Shown here: one piece after another, positions 17,251-26,154 of the stretch
How the letters are laid out: each line of letters starts with the position of its first letter
Numbering within the stretch: the first letter of the stretch is position 1
NCBI RefSeq assembly: GCF_019880385.1
Contig: NZ_CP082273.1
Span: 2,108,001-2,172,000 of the forward strand
Length of the DNA: 64,000 nucleotides
Direction: 5' to 3'
Source of the DNA: Nocardioides coralli
GTDB taxonomy: Bacteria > Actinomycetota > Actinomycetes > Propionibacteriales > Nocardioidaceae
Program-made: the position numbers and the translations under genes
The notes under the pieces: model-generated
What the model saw: only the letters and a program-made list of their open reading frames with translations
What the model was told of the DNA's origin: nothing
Database searches by the model: none

Positions 17251-18504
17251 GTGACGACGGCTGGCACGGCGGGCCGCGCTGCCCGCGGCGGCGCGCAGAT
17301 CGCCGGCGCCATGTTCGTCATGAACGTCGCCACCTACGGCTACACGGTCCTCGCGGCACGTCTGCTCGGTCCCGGCAGCTACGGCGGGTTCGCGGCCGTG
17401 ATGAACCTGCTGCTGGTGGTCAGCGTGGTCGCCCTCGCCCTGCAGGCCACCGCGGCCCGGCGGATCTCCGCGGACGTCGACCACGTCGCCCAGATCGAGC
17501 GCGGCGTCCTGCAGGTCAGCTGGTACGCCGCTCTCGCGCTCGGTGGCGTGCTGCTGCTGCTCTTCCCGGTCGTCGAGCGCGTGCTGCGCCTCGACAGCTC
17601 CGCCACCGCGCTGCTCGTCGCCGCCACCGCCGTGCCGTTGACCGCCATGGGTGGGCAGGCCGGTGTGCTGCAGGGGGAGCGGCGCTGGCGGGCCCTCGGC
17701 GCGGTCTACGTCGCCGCCGGCGTACCCAGGCTGCTCATCGGGGTCTCCCTGCTCGCCTGGCAGCCCTCCGAGTTCCTGGCGGTCCTGGCCGTCGGCGTGG
17801 GTGCGCTCGCGCCGGTCGCCACCGGTTGGTGGCTGCTGCGCCCCCAGCGCACCACCGGAGCAGAGGCCGACCGCCACCGGGGCACGGCCATCCTCCGGGA
17901 GTCGCTGGCGAACTCGCAGGCACTGCTGGCCTACTTCGCGTTGTCCAACCTCGACATCGTGGTCGCCCGCAACGTGCTCGGTGGCTACGAGAGCGGTCTC
18001 TATGCCGGCGGGCTCATCCTCACCAAGGCCATGCTCTTCCTGCCCCAGTTCGTGGTGGTGGTCGCCTTCCCCTCGATGGTGGAGACCGCGCAGCGCGCCA
18101 GCACGCTCAGCCGCAGCCTCGGCGTCATCGCCGGACTGGGCGCCCTGGGCACCCTCGGGTGTGCGCTGCTGCCGGAGCTCGCCCTGGTGTTCATCGGCGG
18201 CGGCGAGTTCGCCTCGATCCTCGACCGGCTCTGGCTCTTCGCGCTGCTGGGCACGGTCCTCGCCATGCTCCAGCTGCTGGTCTACTCCGTCCTGGCCCGG
18301 CAGGGTCGGCGCAGCAGTGTGCTCCTGTGGCTGGCACTGACGGCGATGCTGGTCGTCGGGTCGACCGCCGAGACCCTGGCGGGCCTGGTCGTCCGGGTGA
18401 TCGTCGTGGACGCCACCCTGCTCGCTGTGCTGCTGGCGCTGAGTGCCTGGCTGCTCCGCCGCGACGCGTCCACGCCCCAGCCCACGGGGTCACTCACCCG
18501 CTGA
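17251..18504 (+). CDS. Wzx-like polysaccharide flippase (MOP superfamily)
   Basis: A 417-residue protein with about 12 membrane segments. The N-terminus GAMFVMNVATYGYTVLAARLLGPGSYGGFAAV is typical of polysaccharide biosynthesis flippases (MVF/Wzx type). Such proteins move lipid-linked sugars across the cytoplasmic membrane. The length is normal for the family. It closes the envelope glycan locus and would supply the lipid-linked material handled by the membrane glycosyltransferases nearby; this link is inferred from context. The GTG start is preceded by a TAGGCT box at leaderless spacing. It is convergent with polA, with only 17 bases between the two genes. Confidence 0.85.
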   Translation: MTTAGTAGRAARGGAQIAGAMFVMNVATYGYTVLAARLLGPGSYGGFAAVMNLLLVVSVVALALQATAARRISADVDHVAQIERGVLQVSWYAALALGGVLLLLFPVVERVLRLDSSATALLVAATAVPLTAMGGQAGVLQGERRWRALGAVYVAAGVPRLLIGVSLLAWQPSEFLAVLAVGVGALAPVATGWWLLRPQRTTGAEADRHRGTAILRESLANSQALLAYFALSNLDIVVARNVLGGYESGLYAGGLILTKAMLFLPQFVVVVAFPSMVETAQRASTLSRSLGVIAGLGALGTLGCALLPELALVFIGGGEFASILDRLWLFALLGTVLAMLQLLVYSVLARQGRRSSVLLWLALTAMLVVGSTAETLAGLVVRVIVVDATLLAVLLALSAWLLRRDASTPQPTGSLTR

Positions 18505-18521
18505 GCCCGGGGCCGTCGGCG

Positions 18522-21200
18522 TCAGTGTGCGGCCTCGTGCCAGCTCCGGCCGGTGCCGACCGACACGTCGAGCGGCACCAACAGCTCGGCCGCCGACCCC
18601 ATCTGGTCGCGCACCAGTCCCTCGAGCTGCTCCCGCTCCCCCTCGGCGACCTCGAGGACGAGCTCGTCGTGGACCTGCAGCAGCATCCGTGAGGCCAGGC
18701 CGGCGTCGGCGATCGCCTGCTGCACCCCGAGCATCGCCACCTTGATCAGGTCGGCGGCCGAGCCCTGGATGGGAGCGTTGAGCGCCATCCGCTCCGCCAT
18801 CTCGCGGCGCTGCCGGTTGTCGCTCGTCAGGTCCGGCAGGTAGCGCCGACGTCCCCAGATGGTCTCGGTGAAGCCGCTGCGCCGGGCCTCGTCGACGACG
18901 CCGGCGAGGTAGTCACGGACACCGCCGAAGGTCTCGAAGTACTCGTCCATCAGGCCGCGCGCCTCGCTCGGCTCGATGCGGAGCTGCTGACCCAGGCCGA
19001 ACGCGGAGAGACCGTAGGCGAGGCCGTAGTTCATCGCCTTGATCTTGGCCCGCATCTCGGTGTTGACCTCGCCCGGCTCCACGTCGAACACACGCGCGGC
19101 TGTCACGGCGTGGAAGTCGCGACCGGACCGGAACGCCTCGATCAACAGGGTGTCCTGGGACAGGTGGGCCATGATCCGCATCTCGATCTGGCTGTAGTCG
19201 GCCGTCATCAGGCAGTCGAAACCGGGACCGACCACGAAGCCCTCACGGATCCGACGCCCCTCCTCGGTCCGGATCGGGATGTTCTGCAGGTTGGGCTCGG
19301 TGCTGGAGAGCCGGCCCGTCGCGGCGATGGTCTGGTTGAACGTCGTGTGGATCCGGCCGTCGGGGGCCACCGTCTTAAGCAGGCCCTCGATGGTCTGCCG
19401 CAGCCGGGCCACGTCGCGGTGGCGCAGCAGTGCCGTGAGGAAGGGGTGCTCGGTCTTCTCGTAGAGCGACTGCAGCGCGTCGGCGTCCGTGGTGTAGCCG
19501 GTCTTGGTGCGTTTGGTCTTCGGCATCCCGAGCTCGTCGAAGAGCACCACCTGCAGCTGCTTGGGCGATCCGAGGTTGATCTCCTTGCCGATCACGGCGA
19601 ACGCGTCCTCGGCCGCCCGCTTCACCTCGCCGGCGAAGTGGGTCTCGAGGGACTCGAGGTGGTCGATGTCGACGGCGATGCCCACCCGCTCCATCCGGGC
19701 CAGCAGGTCGACCAGCGGCAGCTCGACCTCGGTGAGCAGGCGTCGACCACCGGCGCGCTCGACCTCGCCGTCGAGCGCCTCGGCGAGGTCGATGACGGCT
19801 CGCGCGTGCAGCATCGCCGTGGCACCCACGTCGGGACCGGTGTCGAAGAGCTCCCCCTGGTCGGTGTCCCCCTCGCCGCGCAGCTCGCGGCGGAGGTGGC
19901 GCAGCGTCAGGTCGGCCAGCGCGTAGGAGCGCTGCTCGGGCTGGGCGAGGTAGGCGGTCAGGGCCGTGTCGCTGACGACACCCCGCAGCTCCCAGCCGTG
20001 GCCGGCCAGCGCCAGGAGGGGTCCCTTGGCGTCGTGGAGCACCTTGGACCGCGCGGGATCGGCCAGCCAGGCGGCGAGCGCCGCCTCGTCGTCGGGGGTC
20101 AGCTCCGCCACGTCGATGTAGGCGGCACTCCCGTCGCTGGTGGCGACGGCGACCCCGTCGACGGAGCCGGTGCCCGCGCCCCAGCTGCCGCGGACGTGGA
20201 CCCCCACGACCTCCTCGCCCAACGCCTCCAGGAACGGACCGACCTCATCGGCACCCAGGGTGCGGCCCTCGAGCTCGAACCCGCCCTCCTCGACGGGCTC
20301 CTCCTCCCCCAGCGCCTCGAGGGTGCGGGTGCGCAGCTCGCCGCGGAACTCGAGCTCGTCGAAGCGCTCCAGCGCCGCGTGGCGGTCCCAGCCCCGGTGG
20401 AGGAGGTCGTCGGGTTGCAGCCCCAGCTGGAGGTCGCGCACGAGCTCGTTGAGCCGCCGGTTGCGCATGACGTCGGCGAGATGGGCGCGCAGCGCCTCAC
20501 CCTTCTTGCCGGTGATCTCGTCGGCCCGGGCGATCACGTTGTCGAGCCCGTCGTAGGTCGTGAGCCACTTGGCCGCGAACCCCTGGCCCACACCCGGGAC
20601 ACCCGGCAGGTTGTCGGACGTCTCGCCGACGAGCGCGGCGAGCTCGGGGTAGCGGGCCGGCGGCACGCCGTACTTGGCCTCGACGGCCTCGGGCGTCATC
20701 CGCGCCAGCTCCGAGACGCCGCGCATGGGGTAGAGGACGGTGCAGGAGTCGGTCACCAGCTGCAGCGAGTCACGGTCACCGGTGAGGATGAGGACCTCGA
20801 GCCCCTCCCGCGCGGCCTGGGTGGCGAGCGTGGCGATGATGTCGTCGGCCTCGTAGCCCTCCTTCTCCAGGTGGGGGATCCCGAAGGCGTCGAGCACGCT
20901 GCGGATCAGCGGCAGCTGCGAGGAGAACTCGGTCGGGGTCTTGCTGCGGCCGGCCTTGTAGTCGGCGTACTCGTCGAGCCGGAACGTGTGGCGGGACTTG
21001 TCGAAGGCGACCGCTACGTGGGTGGGCTGCTCGTCGCGCAGCACGTTGACGAGCATCGAGGTGAAGCCGTAGACCGCGTTGGTGTGCTGGCCGGTCGCGG
21101 TGGAGAAGTTCTCGACCGGCAGGGCGAAGAAGGCGCGGTAGGCCAACGAGTGACCGTCGAGCAGGAGCAGGCGTGGCGAGGTTGTCTGGGTCCCAGGCAC
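18522..21200 (-). CDS. polA: DNA polymerase I
   Basis: An 892-residue PolA of normal length. The N-terminal 5' nuclease domain (LLLLDGHSLAYRAFFALP, and the ILTGDRDSLQL acid cluster) covers about residues 1-300. A middle domain with the 3'-5' exonuclease fold follows; I do not see a convincing full set of its metal-binding acids, as is usual in actinobacterial enzymes. The polymerase domain carries motif A DYSQIEMRIMAHLS (about 665-680), motif B around KAMNYGLAYGLSAFG (about 715-730) and motif C VHDELVLEV (about 840). It acts in Okazaki fragment maturation and repair. Start GTG 21200 lies 6 bases after TAGAGT, so the mRNA may be leaderless. Confidence 0.98.
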   Translation of the reverse strand: MPGTQTTSPRLLLLDGHSLAYRAFFALPVENFSTATGQHTNAVYGFTSMLVNVLRDEQPTHVAVAFDKSRHTFRLDEYADYKAGRSKTPTEFSSQLPLIRSVLDAFGIPHLEKEGYEADDIIATLATQAAREGLEVLILTGDRDSLQLVTDSCTVLYPMRGVSELARMTPEAVEAKYGVPPARYPELAALVGETSDNLPGVPGVGQGFAAKWLTTYDGLDNVIARADEITGKKGEALRAHLADVMRNRRLNELVRDLQLGLQPDDLLHRGWDRHAALERFDELEFRGELRTRTLEALGEEEPVEEGGFELEGRTLGADEVGPFLEALGEEVVGVHVRGSWGAGTGSVDGVAVATSDGSAAYIDVAELTPDDEAALAAWLADPARSKVLHDAKGPLLALAGHGWELRGVVSDTALTAYLAQPEQRSYALADLTLRHLRRELRGEGDTDQGELFDTGPDVGATAMLHARAVIDLAEALDGEVERAGGRRLLTEVELPLVDLLARMERVGIAVDIDHLESLETHFAGEVKRAAEDAFAVIGKEINLGSPKQLQVVLFDELGMPKTKRTKTGYTTDADALQSLYEKTEHPFLTALLRHRDVARLRQTIEGLLKTVAPDGRIHTTFNQTIAATGRLSSTEPNLQNIPIRTEEGRRIREGFVVGPGFDCLMTADYSQIEMRIMAHLSQDTLLIEAFRSGRDFHAVTAARVFDVEPGEVNTEMRAKIKAMNYGLAYGLSAFGLGQQLRIEPSEARGLMDEYFETFGGVRDYLAGVVDEARRSGFTETIWGRRRYLPDLTSDNRQRREMAERMALNAPIQGSAADLIKVAMLGVQQAIADAGLASRMLLQVHDELVLEVAEGEREQLEGLVRDQMGSAAELLVPLDVSVGTGRSWHEAAH

Positions 21201-21206
21201 GTCGCG

Positions 21207-21212
21207 ACTCTA
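21207..21212 (-). promoter_or_regulatory. Candidate -10 box of a leaderless polA promoter
   Basis: Read on the minus strand, TAGAGT lies 6 bases before the polA GTG; no ribosome-binding site is visible. Confidence 0.5.
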
Positions 21213-21241
21213 GTCGCCGGGACCGACGGCGCCGGTGCGGG

Positions 21242-21805
21242 TCAGGTGGCCGACGGCGTACGACGCATCGAGCGGCGCGCGGCGAGGACCTGGGTCAGGT
21301 GGCGACCCCGGGCGCGGGCTGCGGGGTCGTTGGCATGGAGCCGTGCCTTGACCGTGGCGGTGGCGGCGACGCGGAGCGTGGCCGCCGGGCCGAGGGCCAG
21401 CCGGGCCATGAAGCGGTTGGACTCCCGGGAGCCGCTCTCGACCGCGGTCCCGACGTGCCCGATGCCGAGCTCCTCCGCAAAGGCGACCGCGGACTCCATC
21501 AACGCGCTGCCGACACCGTGCCGCCGGAACTCCGGCAGGACGTGGGGCGAGATCGCCAGCACCACGCGCTCGAGGTTGACCGGGCTCCACGTGGTCGCGC
21601 GCAGGTAGACCGCGCCGACGACCCGGTCGTCGAGGACACCCACGACGATCTGCTCCTCGGGCATCGCGGAGACGCGGTCGACCACGTTGCGCACGTCGTC
21701 GAGCTGCTGGGCGTGGTCGCCCCGCCGCAGCGCGTCGCCCCACAGGGCGACGAGAGCCTCGGCGTCGGAGTCGACCGCCGATCGGAGCAGCACCTGTGAC
21801 CGCAT
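21242..21805 (-). CDS. GNAT family N-acetyltransferase
   Basis: A 187-residue acetyltransferase. The strand-turn pattern EEQIVVGVLDDRVVGAVYLR is followed by the acetyl-CoA-binding motif A VLPEFRRHGVGSALMESAVAFAEELG (about residues 92-115), although the usual Q/RxxGxG/A is here RRHGVG. The substrate is unknown. The C-terminus is basic (LHANDPAARARGRH and RRSMRR). The ATG at 21805 follows a purine-rich GAAGG box. The gene lies just upstream of polA on the same strand with 41 bases between. Confidence 0.85.
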   Translation of the reverse strand: MRSQVLLRSAVDSDAEALVALWGDALRRGDHAQQLDDVRNVVDRVSAMPEEQIVVGVLDDRVVGAVYLRATTWSPVNLERVVLAISPHVLPEFRRHGVGSALMESAVAFAEELGIGHVGTAVESGSRESNRFMARLALGPAATLRVAATATVKARLHANDPAARARGRHLTQVLAARRSMRRTPSAT

Positions 21806-21902
21806 CTCGACCTTCTTCTCCCTGCCCGGCCTCGTGTCCCCCGAACCAGGCACCTGGCGGGAGACTACGCTCAGCCTCCGCTGCACGGCAGAGGAGACCC
21901 CC

Positions 21903-22649
21903 TTGTTCCCCGGAATCGGCACCCTGGTCAACGTCGTCGCCGTCCTGGTCGGCGCCGGCCTCGGCGTGGCGCTGGGCCACCGGCTCTCCGAGCGCACCCG
22001 CGACGTGGTGACCGACGGGCTGGGTCTGGTGACACTGCTCATCGCCGGTCTGTCCGCGCTGGCGGTGACCGATCCGGAGCTGTCCGCGCTGATCGGCGAC
22101 AGCGCCCCGATGCTGGTGGTCCTGGGCTCGGTGCTGGTGGGCGGCATCGTGGGGTCGCTGCTCCGCCTCGAGCAGCGCGTGGAAGGACTCGGCGGGTGGC
22201 TCCAGCAGCGCCTGACGTCCGGCACGGGCTCGGCGGAGCGGCACCGGTTCGTCGAGGGGTTCGTAGTCGCCTCGCTGGTCTTCTGCACCGGTCCGCTGAC
22301 GATCCTCGGCGCCCTCAACGACGGACTCGGCCGGGGCGCCGAGGAGCTGTTCCTCAAGTCCGCCCTGGACGGCTTCGCCGCCCTCGCCTTCGCCGCTGCC
22401 TTCGGCTGGGGTGTCGCGGCCAGCGTGCTGACCGTCGTGGCGGTCCAGGGCAGCCTGACGGTGCTCGGTGTCCTGCTCGGCGACGTGCTCCCCGACGCCC
22501 ACGTCTCCGCGCTCACGGCCGTGGGCGGCCTGCTCCTCGTGGGTGTGGCCCTGCGGCTGCTGCGGGTGCGGGAGATCCCGGTGGCCGACCTGCTGCCGGC
22601 CCTGTTGGTCGCCCCGTTCCTCGTGTCGCTCGTCGCCGCAATCAGGTAA
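21903..22649 (+). CDS. DUF554 family membrane protein (YqgA-like)
   Basis: A 248-residue protein with about 6-7 membrane segments. The N-terminal GIGTLVNVVAVLVGAGLGVALG and the central FVEGFVVASLVFCTGPLTILGALNDG are typical of DUF554. The family has no settled function; a transport role is often suspected. The start is an unusual TTG at 21903: a GAGGAG box lies about 6 bases before it and conserved sequence begins at the next codons. It is divergent from the GNAT gene (97 bases) and is followed after 97 bases by the liv operon. Confidence 0.85.
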   Translation: MFPGIGTLVNVVAVLVGAGLGVALGHRLSERTRDVVTDGLGLVTLLIAGLSALAVTDPELSALIGDSAPMLVVLGSVLVGGIVGSLLRLEQRVEGLGGWLQQRLTSGTGSAERHRFVEGFVVASLVFCTGPLTILGALNDGLGRGAEELFLKSALDGFAALAFAAAFGWGVAASVLTVVAVQGSLTVLGVLLGDVLPDAHVSALTAVGGLLLVGVALRLLRVREIPVADLLPALLVAPFLVSLVAAIR

Positions 22650-22746
22650 CGGCCCAGTAACGGCTCCGTGCCGCCGACCTGTGACGCGGTTCACTCGGTA
22701 TTGTTCCGGGGGCACCACGCCACTCGGGCGTCGGAACGGAGGCATC

Positions 22747-24168
22747 TTGCACATCTTCAGGAACGGTCTCGAGCGCGAGTTCGGACACCGTCGGCGACGA
22801 CACCGCGCCTCCATCCTCATGTCGCTGCTCATGCTGGGGACCCTGCTGCTCGGCGGCGTCATCGCTCCCGCCACGGCGGCCGCCTCCGGCGAGGGGACGT
22901 CCACGGGCACGGCGTGCGCCCTCCCCGAGCCCACCGACGACGACACCATCTCGATCCTCGGCCGGATCTGCGACCGGCGCGAGTCGCCGGCGGTCGGCGT
23001 CGAGGGCGTCAGCGTCACCGTCGAGGACGAAGAGGGCGCGGTCGTCGGCGAGGCCACCAGCGCCGCCGACGGGACCTTCGTGATCGACCTGCCCGGCGAG
23101 CCCATCTCGCTGCTGGGCTCGGACTTCACGGTCACGCTCGACGAGGACTCGCTGCCCGAGGACACCGAGCCGGAGGTCCTCTCCCGCACGGTGCCCATCA
23201 ACCTCGACAACGACCAGTCGGTCACGTTCCCGGTGGGCGAGCTGACCGGCGGCGCCGCAGGGTCACTGACCCAGGCCCTCCAGCTCTTCGTCGGCGGTCT
23301 GGTCTTCTCCTCGCTCCTGGCGATGGCGGCACTGGGTCTGTCGATGATCTTCGGCACGACCGGCCTGACCAACTTCTCCCACGGCGAGCTCGTGACCTTC
23401 GGCGCGATCATCGCCTTCGCCTTCGACCAGCTCCCCGGTCAGGTCAGCATCGGCGGGCTCAACGTCACGATCATCGTCGGCGTCCTCATCGCGTTCGCTG
23501 CCTCAGCGGCCTTCGGCTGGCTCAACGACACCGTCCTGTGGCGCCCGCTGCGACGGCGTGGGACCGGCGTCATCGCGATGATGATCGTCAGCATCGGTCT
23601 CTCGCTCTTCCTGCGGAACCTCTACCAGTACTTCACCGGCGCGCAGAGCCAGAACTACTCGCAGTACGCCTCGGTCACCCCCTGGCGGATCGGTCCGCTC
23701 CTCGTGACGCCCAAGGAGATCGTCGTCTTCCTGGTGGCGATGACCGTCCTGGTGATCACCACGTCGCTGCTGCGCTACACCCGCATCGGCAAGGCGACTC
23801 GAGCCGTCGCGGACAACCCGGCACTCTCGTCGGCCACCGGCATCAACGTGGAACGGGTCATCACGTTCGTCTGGATCGGCGGCGCCGCGCTCGCGGGCTT
23901 CGCGGGTGCACTGCTCGGCCTCACCCAGGGCTTCGACTTCCAGATAGGCTTCAAGCTGCTGCTGCTGATCTTCGCGGCGGTCGTGCTCGGCGGTCTGGGG
24001 ACCATCTGGGGCGCCATCGTCGGCGCCTTCATCATCGGCATCTTCACCGAGCTCACCACGCTCTTCGTGCCGGCGGAGTTCAAGTTCGTCGGCGCTCTGC
24101 TGGTGATGATCATCATGCTGCTCATCCGACCGCAAGGCCTGCTCGGCCGAGCCACGCGGGTCGGCTGA
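22747..24168 (+). CDS. livH: Branched-chain amino acid ABC permease LivH with N-terminal extracytoplasmic domain
   Basis: A 473-residue protein, against about 290 for ordinary LivH. Residues 22-46 are a signal-like membrane segment after a run of Arg/His. Residues 58-165 form an acidic, beta-rich domain (VGVEGVSVTVEDEEG, ATSAADGTFVIDLPG) that looks like a carboxypeptidase-regulatory or Ig-like fold, with two cysteines (57 and 75). The permease proper runs from about 176 to 473 with GLSMIFGTTGLTNFSHGEL and the EAA-like loop ATRAVADNPALSSATGIN. The TTG start at 22747 is supported by GGAGG 4 bases upstream. The stop is followed after 14 bases by livM. Confidence 0.9.
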   Translation: MHIFRNGLEREFGHRRRRHRASILMSLLMLGTLLLGGVIAPATAAASGEGTSTGTACALPEPTDDDTISILGRICDRRESPAVGVEGVSVTVEDEEGAVVGEATSAADGTFVIDLPGEPISLLGSDFTVTLDEDSLPEDTEPEVLSRTVPINLDNDQSVTFPVGELTGGAAGSLTQALQLFVGGLVFSSLLAMAALGLSMIFGTTGLTNFSHGELVTFGAIIAFAFDQLPGQVSIGGLNVTIIVGVLIAFAASAAFGWLNDTVLWRPLRRRGTGVIAMMIVSIGLSLFLRNLYQYFTGAQSQNYSQYASVTPWRIGPLLVTPKEIVVFLVAMTVLVITTSLLRYTRIGKATRAVADNPALSSATGINVERVITFVWIGGAALAGFAGALLGLTQGFDFQIGFKLLLLIFAAVVLGGLGTIWGAIVGAFIIGIFTELTTLFVPAEFKFVGALLVMIIMLLIRPQGLLGRATRVG

Positions 24169-24182
24169 GGGAGGAGACAGAC

Positions 24183-25175
24183 ATGGACTTCGCAAACCTC
24201 ATCGGCTTCTCCCTCCAGCAGGCGTTCGGCCCGACGGCGATCCTGCTGTGCCTCGCGGCCATCGGCCTCAACGTCCACTTCGGCTACACCGGCCTGCTCA
24301 ACTTCGGCCAGGCCGGCTTCATGATGGTCGCCGGCTACTCCGTCGGCGGGGCGGTGACGATCTTCTCCTCCTCGCTGTGGATCGGTCTGATCGTCGGCCT
24401 GCTGCTCTGCGTGCTGCTCGCGCTGCTGCTGGGCATCCCGACACTGCGGCTCCGGGCTGACTACCTCGCCATCGTCACCATCGCCGCGGCCGAGGTGATC
24501 AGGCAGACGATCGGCGCAGCCGCGTTCTCCGACACCTTCGGGGGGCAGGACGGCATCACCGACTTCATCGCCGGCTTCCGCGCCACGAACCCCTACGAGG
24601 GTCGCAAGGGGATCCCCGGGCTGGTCACGTGGAGTGCCTACGACTTCTACGTGATGACCGTCGGCTGGGGCCTGGTTGCCCTGTGCTGCATCGTCATCTT
24701 CCTGCTCATGCGCAGCCCCTGGGGCCGGGTGCTCAAGTCGATCCGCGAGGACGAGGACGCCGTTCGCTCGCTGGGCAAGAACGTCTACGCCTACAAGATG
24801 CAGGCGCTCATCATCGGTGGTGTCATCGGCGGCCTCGCCGGCGTCGTCACCGCCCTGAGGTCGGCCGCCGTCGGTCCCTCGTTCTTCGCCACCGACGTGA
24901 CCTTCTTCGCCTACACCGTGCTGCTGATCGGCGGCGCCGCCCGCGTCCTCGGACCCGTGGTCGGCGCGGTCATCTTCTGGTTCCTCATCAACTTCACCGG
25001 CGCCTTCTTCAGCCAGGCGACCCGTGAGGGGATCATCCCCACCTGGATCATGGACCAGAACCAGGCCAGCCTCACCCGCTTCATCATCGTCGGGCTGGGC
25101 CTGATGCTCTTGATGATCTACCGACCACAAGGGATCTTCGGAGACCGAAGGGAGCTGGCCATCGATGCCCGCTGA
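24183..25175 (+). CDS. livM: Branched-chain amino acid ABC permease LivM
   Basis: A 330-residue permease with about 9 membrane segments. It carries the LivM signatures IGLNVHFGYTGLLNFGQAGFMMVAGY and LKSIREDEDAVRSLGKNVYAYK (the loop that touches the ATPase). It forms the membrane pore with LivH and would import branched-chain or related amino acids. The ATG at 24183 has a GAGGAGA site upstream. Its last 11 bases overlap livG. Confidence 0.95.
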   Translation: MDFANLIGFSLQQAFGPTAILLCLAAIGLNVHFGYTGLLNFGQAGFMMVAGYSVGGAVTIFSSSLWIGLIVGLLLCVLLALLLGIPTLRLRADYLAIVTIAAAEVIRQTIGAAAFSDTFGGQDGITDFIAGFRATNPYEGRKGIPGLVTWSAYDFYVMTVGWGLVALCCIVIFLLMRSPWGRVLKSIREDEDAVRSLGKNVYAYKMQALIIGGVIGGLAGVVTALRSAAVGPSFFATDVTFFAYTVLLIGGAARVLGPVVGAVIFWFLINFTGAFFSQATREGIIPTWIMDQNQASLTRFIIVGLGLMLLMIYRPQGIFGDRRELAIDAR

Positions 25176-26154
25176 CGTGTCCACACCCGATGAGCCGTCC
25201 TCGACCACGGTCGCCGACCACAACGTCACGGGGGTCGACGTCTCAGCCGCCCGGCGAGCGCTCGACCAGGTCGACCGCGAGCCCGGCGCGGCCAAGCCCG
25301 ACCCGATCGTGGTCGCCGACGGGATCAAGCGCCAGTTCGGCGGCCTGACCGCCGTCGACGTCGAGCACGTCGAGATCCAGCGTGGCGTCATCACCGCCCT
25401 GATCGGCCCGAACGGTGCCGGCAAGACCACGTTCTTCAACGTGCTGACCGGCTTCGACCGGCCCAACACCGGGACCTGGTCGTTCAACGGCCAGGGGCTC
25501 AACAAGGTGCCGGCGTACAAGGTCTCGCGAATGGGGATGGTCCGCACCTTCCAGCTCACCAAGGTGCTCTCCAAGCTGACCGTGATCGAGAACATGCGCG
25601 TCGGCGCCACCGGCCAGCGGGGTGAAGGCCTGCTGTCGGCGATGTTCGCGCCGCTGTGGCGCTCGCAGGAGGACGAGGTCACCGCCAAGGCGGACGGCCT
25701 GCTGGAGCGATTCCTGCTCAGCAAGAAGCGCGAGGACTTCGCCGGGTCGCTCTCCGGCGGCCAGCGCAAGCTCCTGGAGATGGCCCGCGCGCTGATGGCA
25801 GAACCCGAGCTGGTGATGCTCGACGAGCCGATGGCGGGCGTCAACCCCGCCTTGAAGCAGTCGCTGCTGGGCCACGTGAAGTCGCTGCGTGACGAGGGGC
25901 GAACCGTCCTCTTCGTCGAGCACGACATGGACATGGTCCGTGACATCTCCGACTGGGTCATCGTGATGGCCCAGGGGCAGATCGTCGCCGAGGGACCGCC
26001 CGACACCGTGATGAGCGACCAGCGGGTCATCGACGCCTACCTCGGGTCCCACCACGACCAGGACCTCAGCGAGGACGTGGAGGCGACCATCCTCGCCGAG
26101 GCCCAGGCCGAGGTCGATGCCGACGCCCAACACCGCAAGGAGAAGAAGTCGTGA
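25165..26154 (+). CDS. livG: Branched-chain amino acid ABC transporter ATP-binding protein LivG
   Basis: A 329-residue ATPase. Walker A GPNGAGKTT is at 81-89, the signature SLSGGQRKLLEMARAL near 195-210, and Walker B LVMLDEPMAGVNP just after. The usual LivG insertion between Walker A and the signature is present. An extra N-terminal tail of about 47 residues (Ser/Thr/Asp-rich) precedes the ABC domain and a charged C-terminal tail of about 30 residues follows it. The gene overlaps livM by 11 bases and livF by 4 bases, so translation is probably coupled. Confidence 0.95.
   Translation: MPADVSTPDEPSSTTVADHNVTGVDVSAARRALDQVDREPGAAKPDPIVVADGIKRQFGGLTAVDVEHVEIQRGVITALIGPNGAGKTTFFNVLTGFDRPNTGTWSFNGQGLNKVPAYKVSRMGMVRTFQLTKVLSKLTVIENMRVGATGQRGEGLLSAMFAPLWRSQEDEVTAKADGLLERFLLSKKREDFAGSLSGGQRKLLEMARALMAEPELVMLDEPMAGVNPALKQSLLGHVKSLRDEGRTVLFVEHDMDMVRDISDWVIVMAQGQIVAEGPPDTVMSDQRVIDAYLGSHHDQDLSEDVEATILAEAQAEVDADAQHRKEKKS

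Noticed and set aside
19110..21608. 832-residue open frame opposite polA
   Set aside because: Antisense shadow of polA with repetitive Gly/Val/Leu composition and no recognisable motif.
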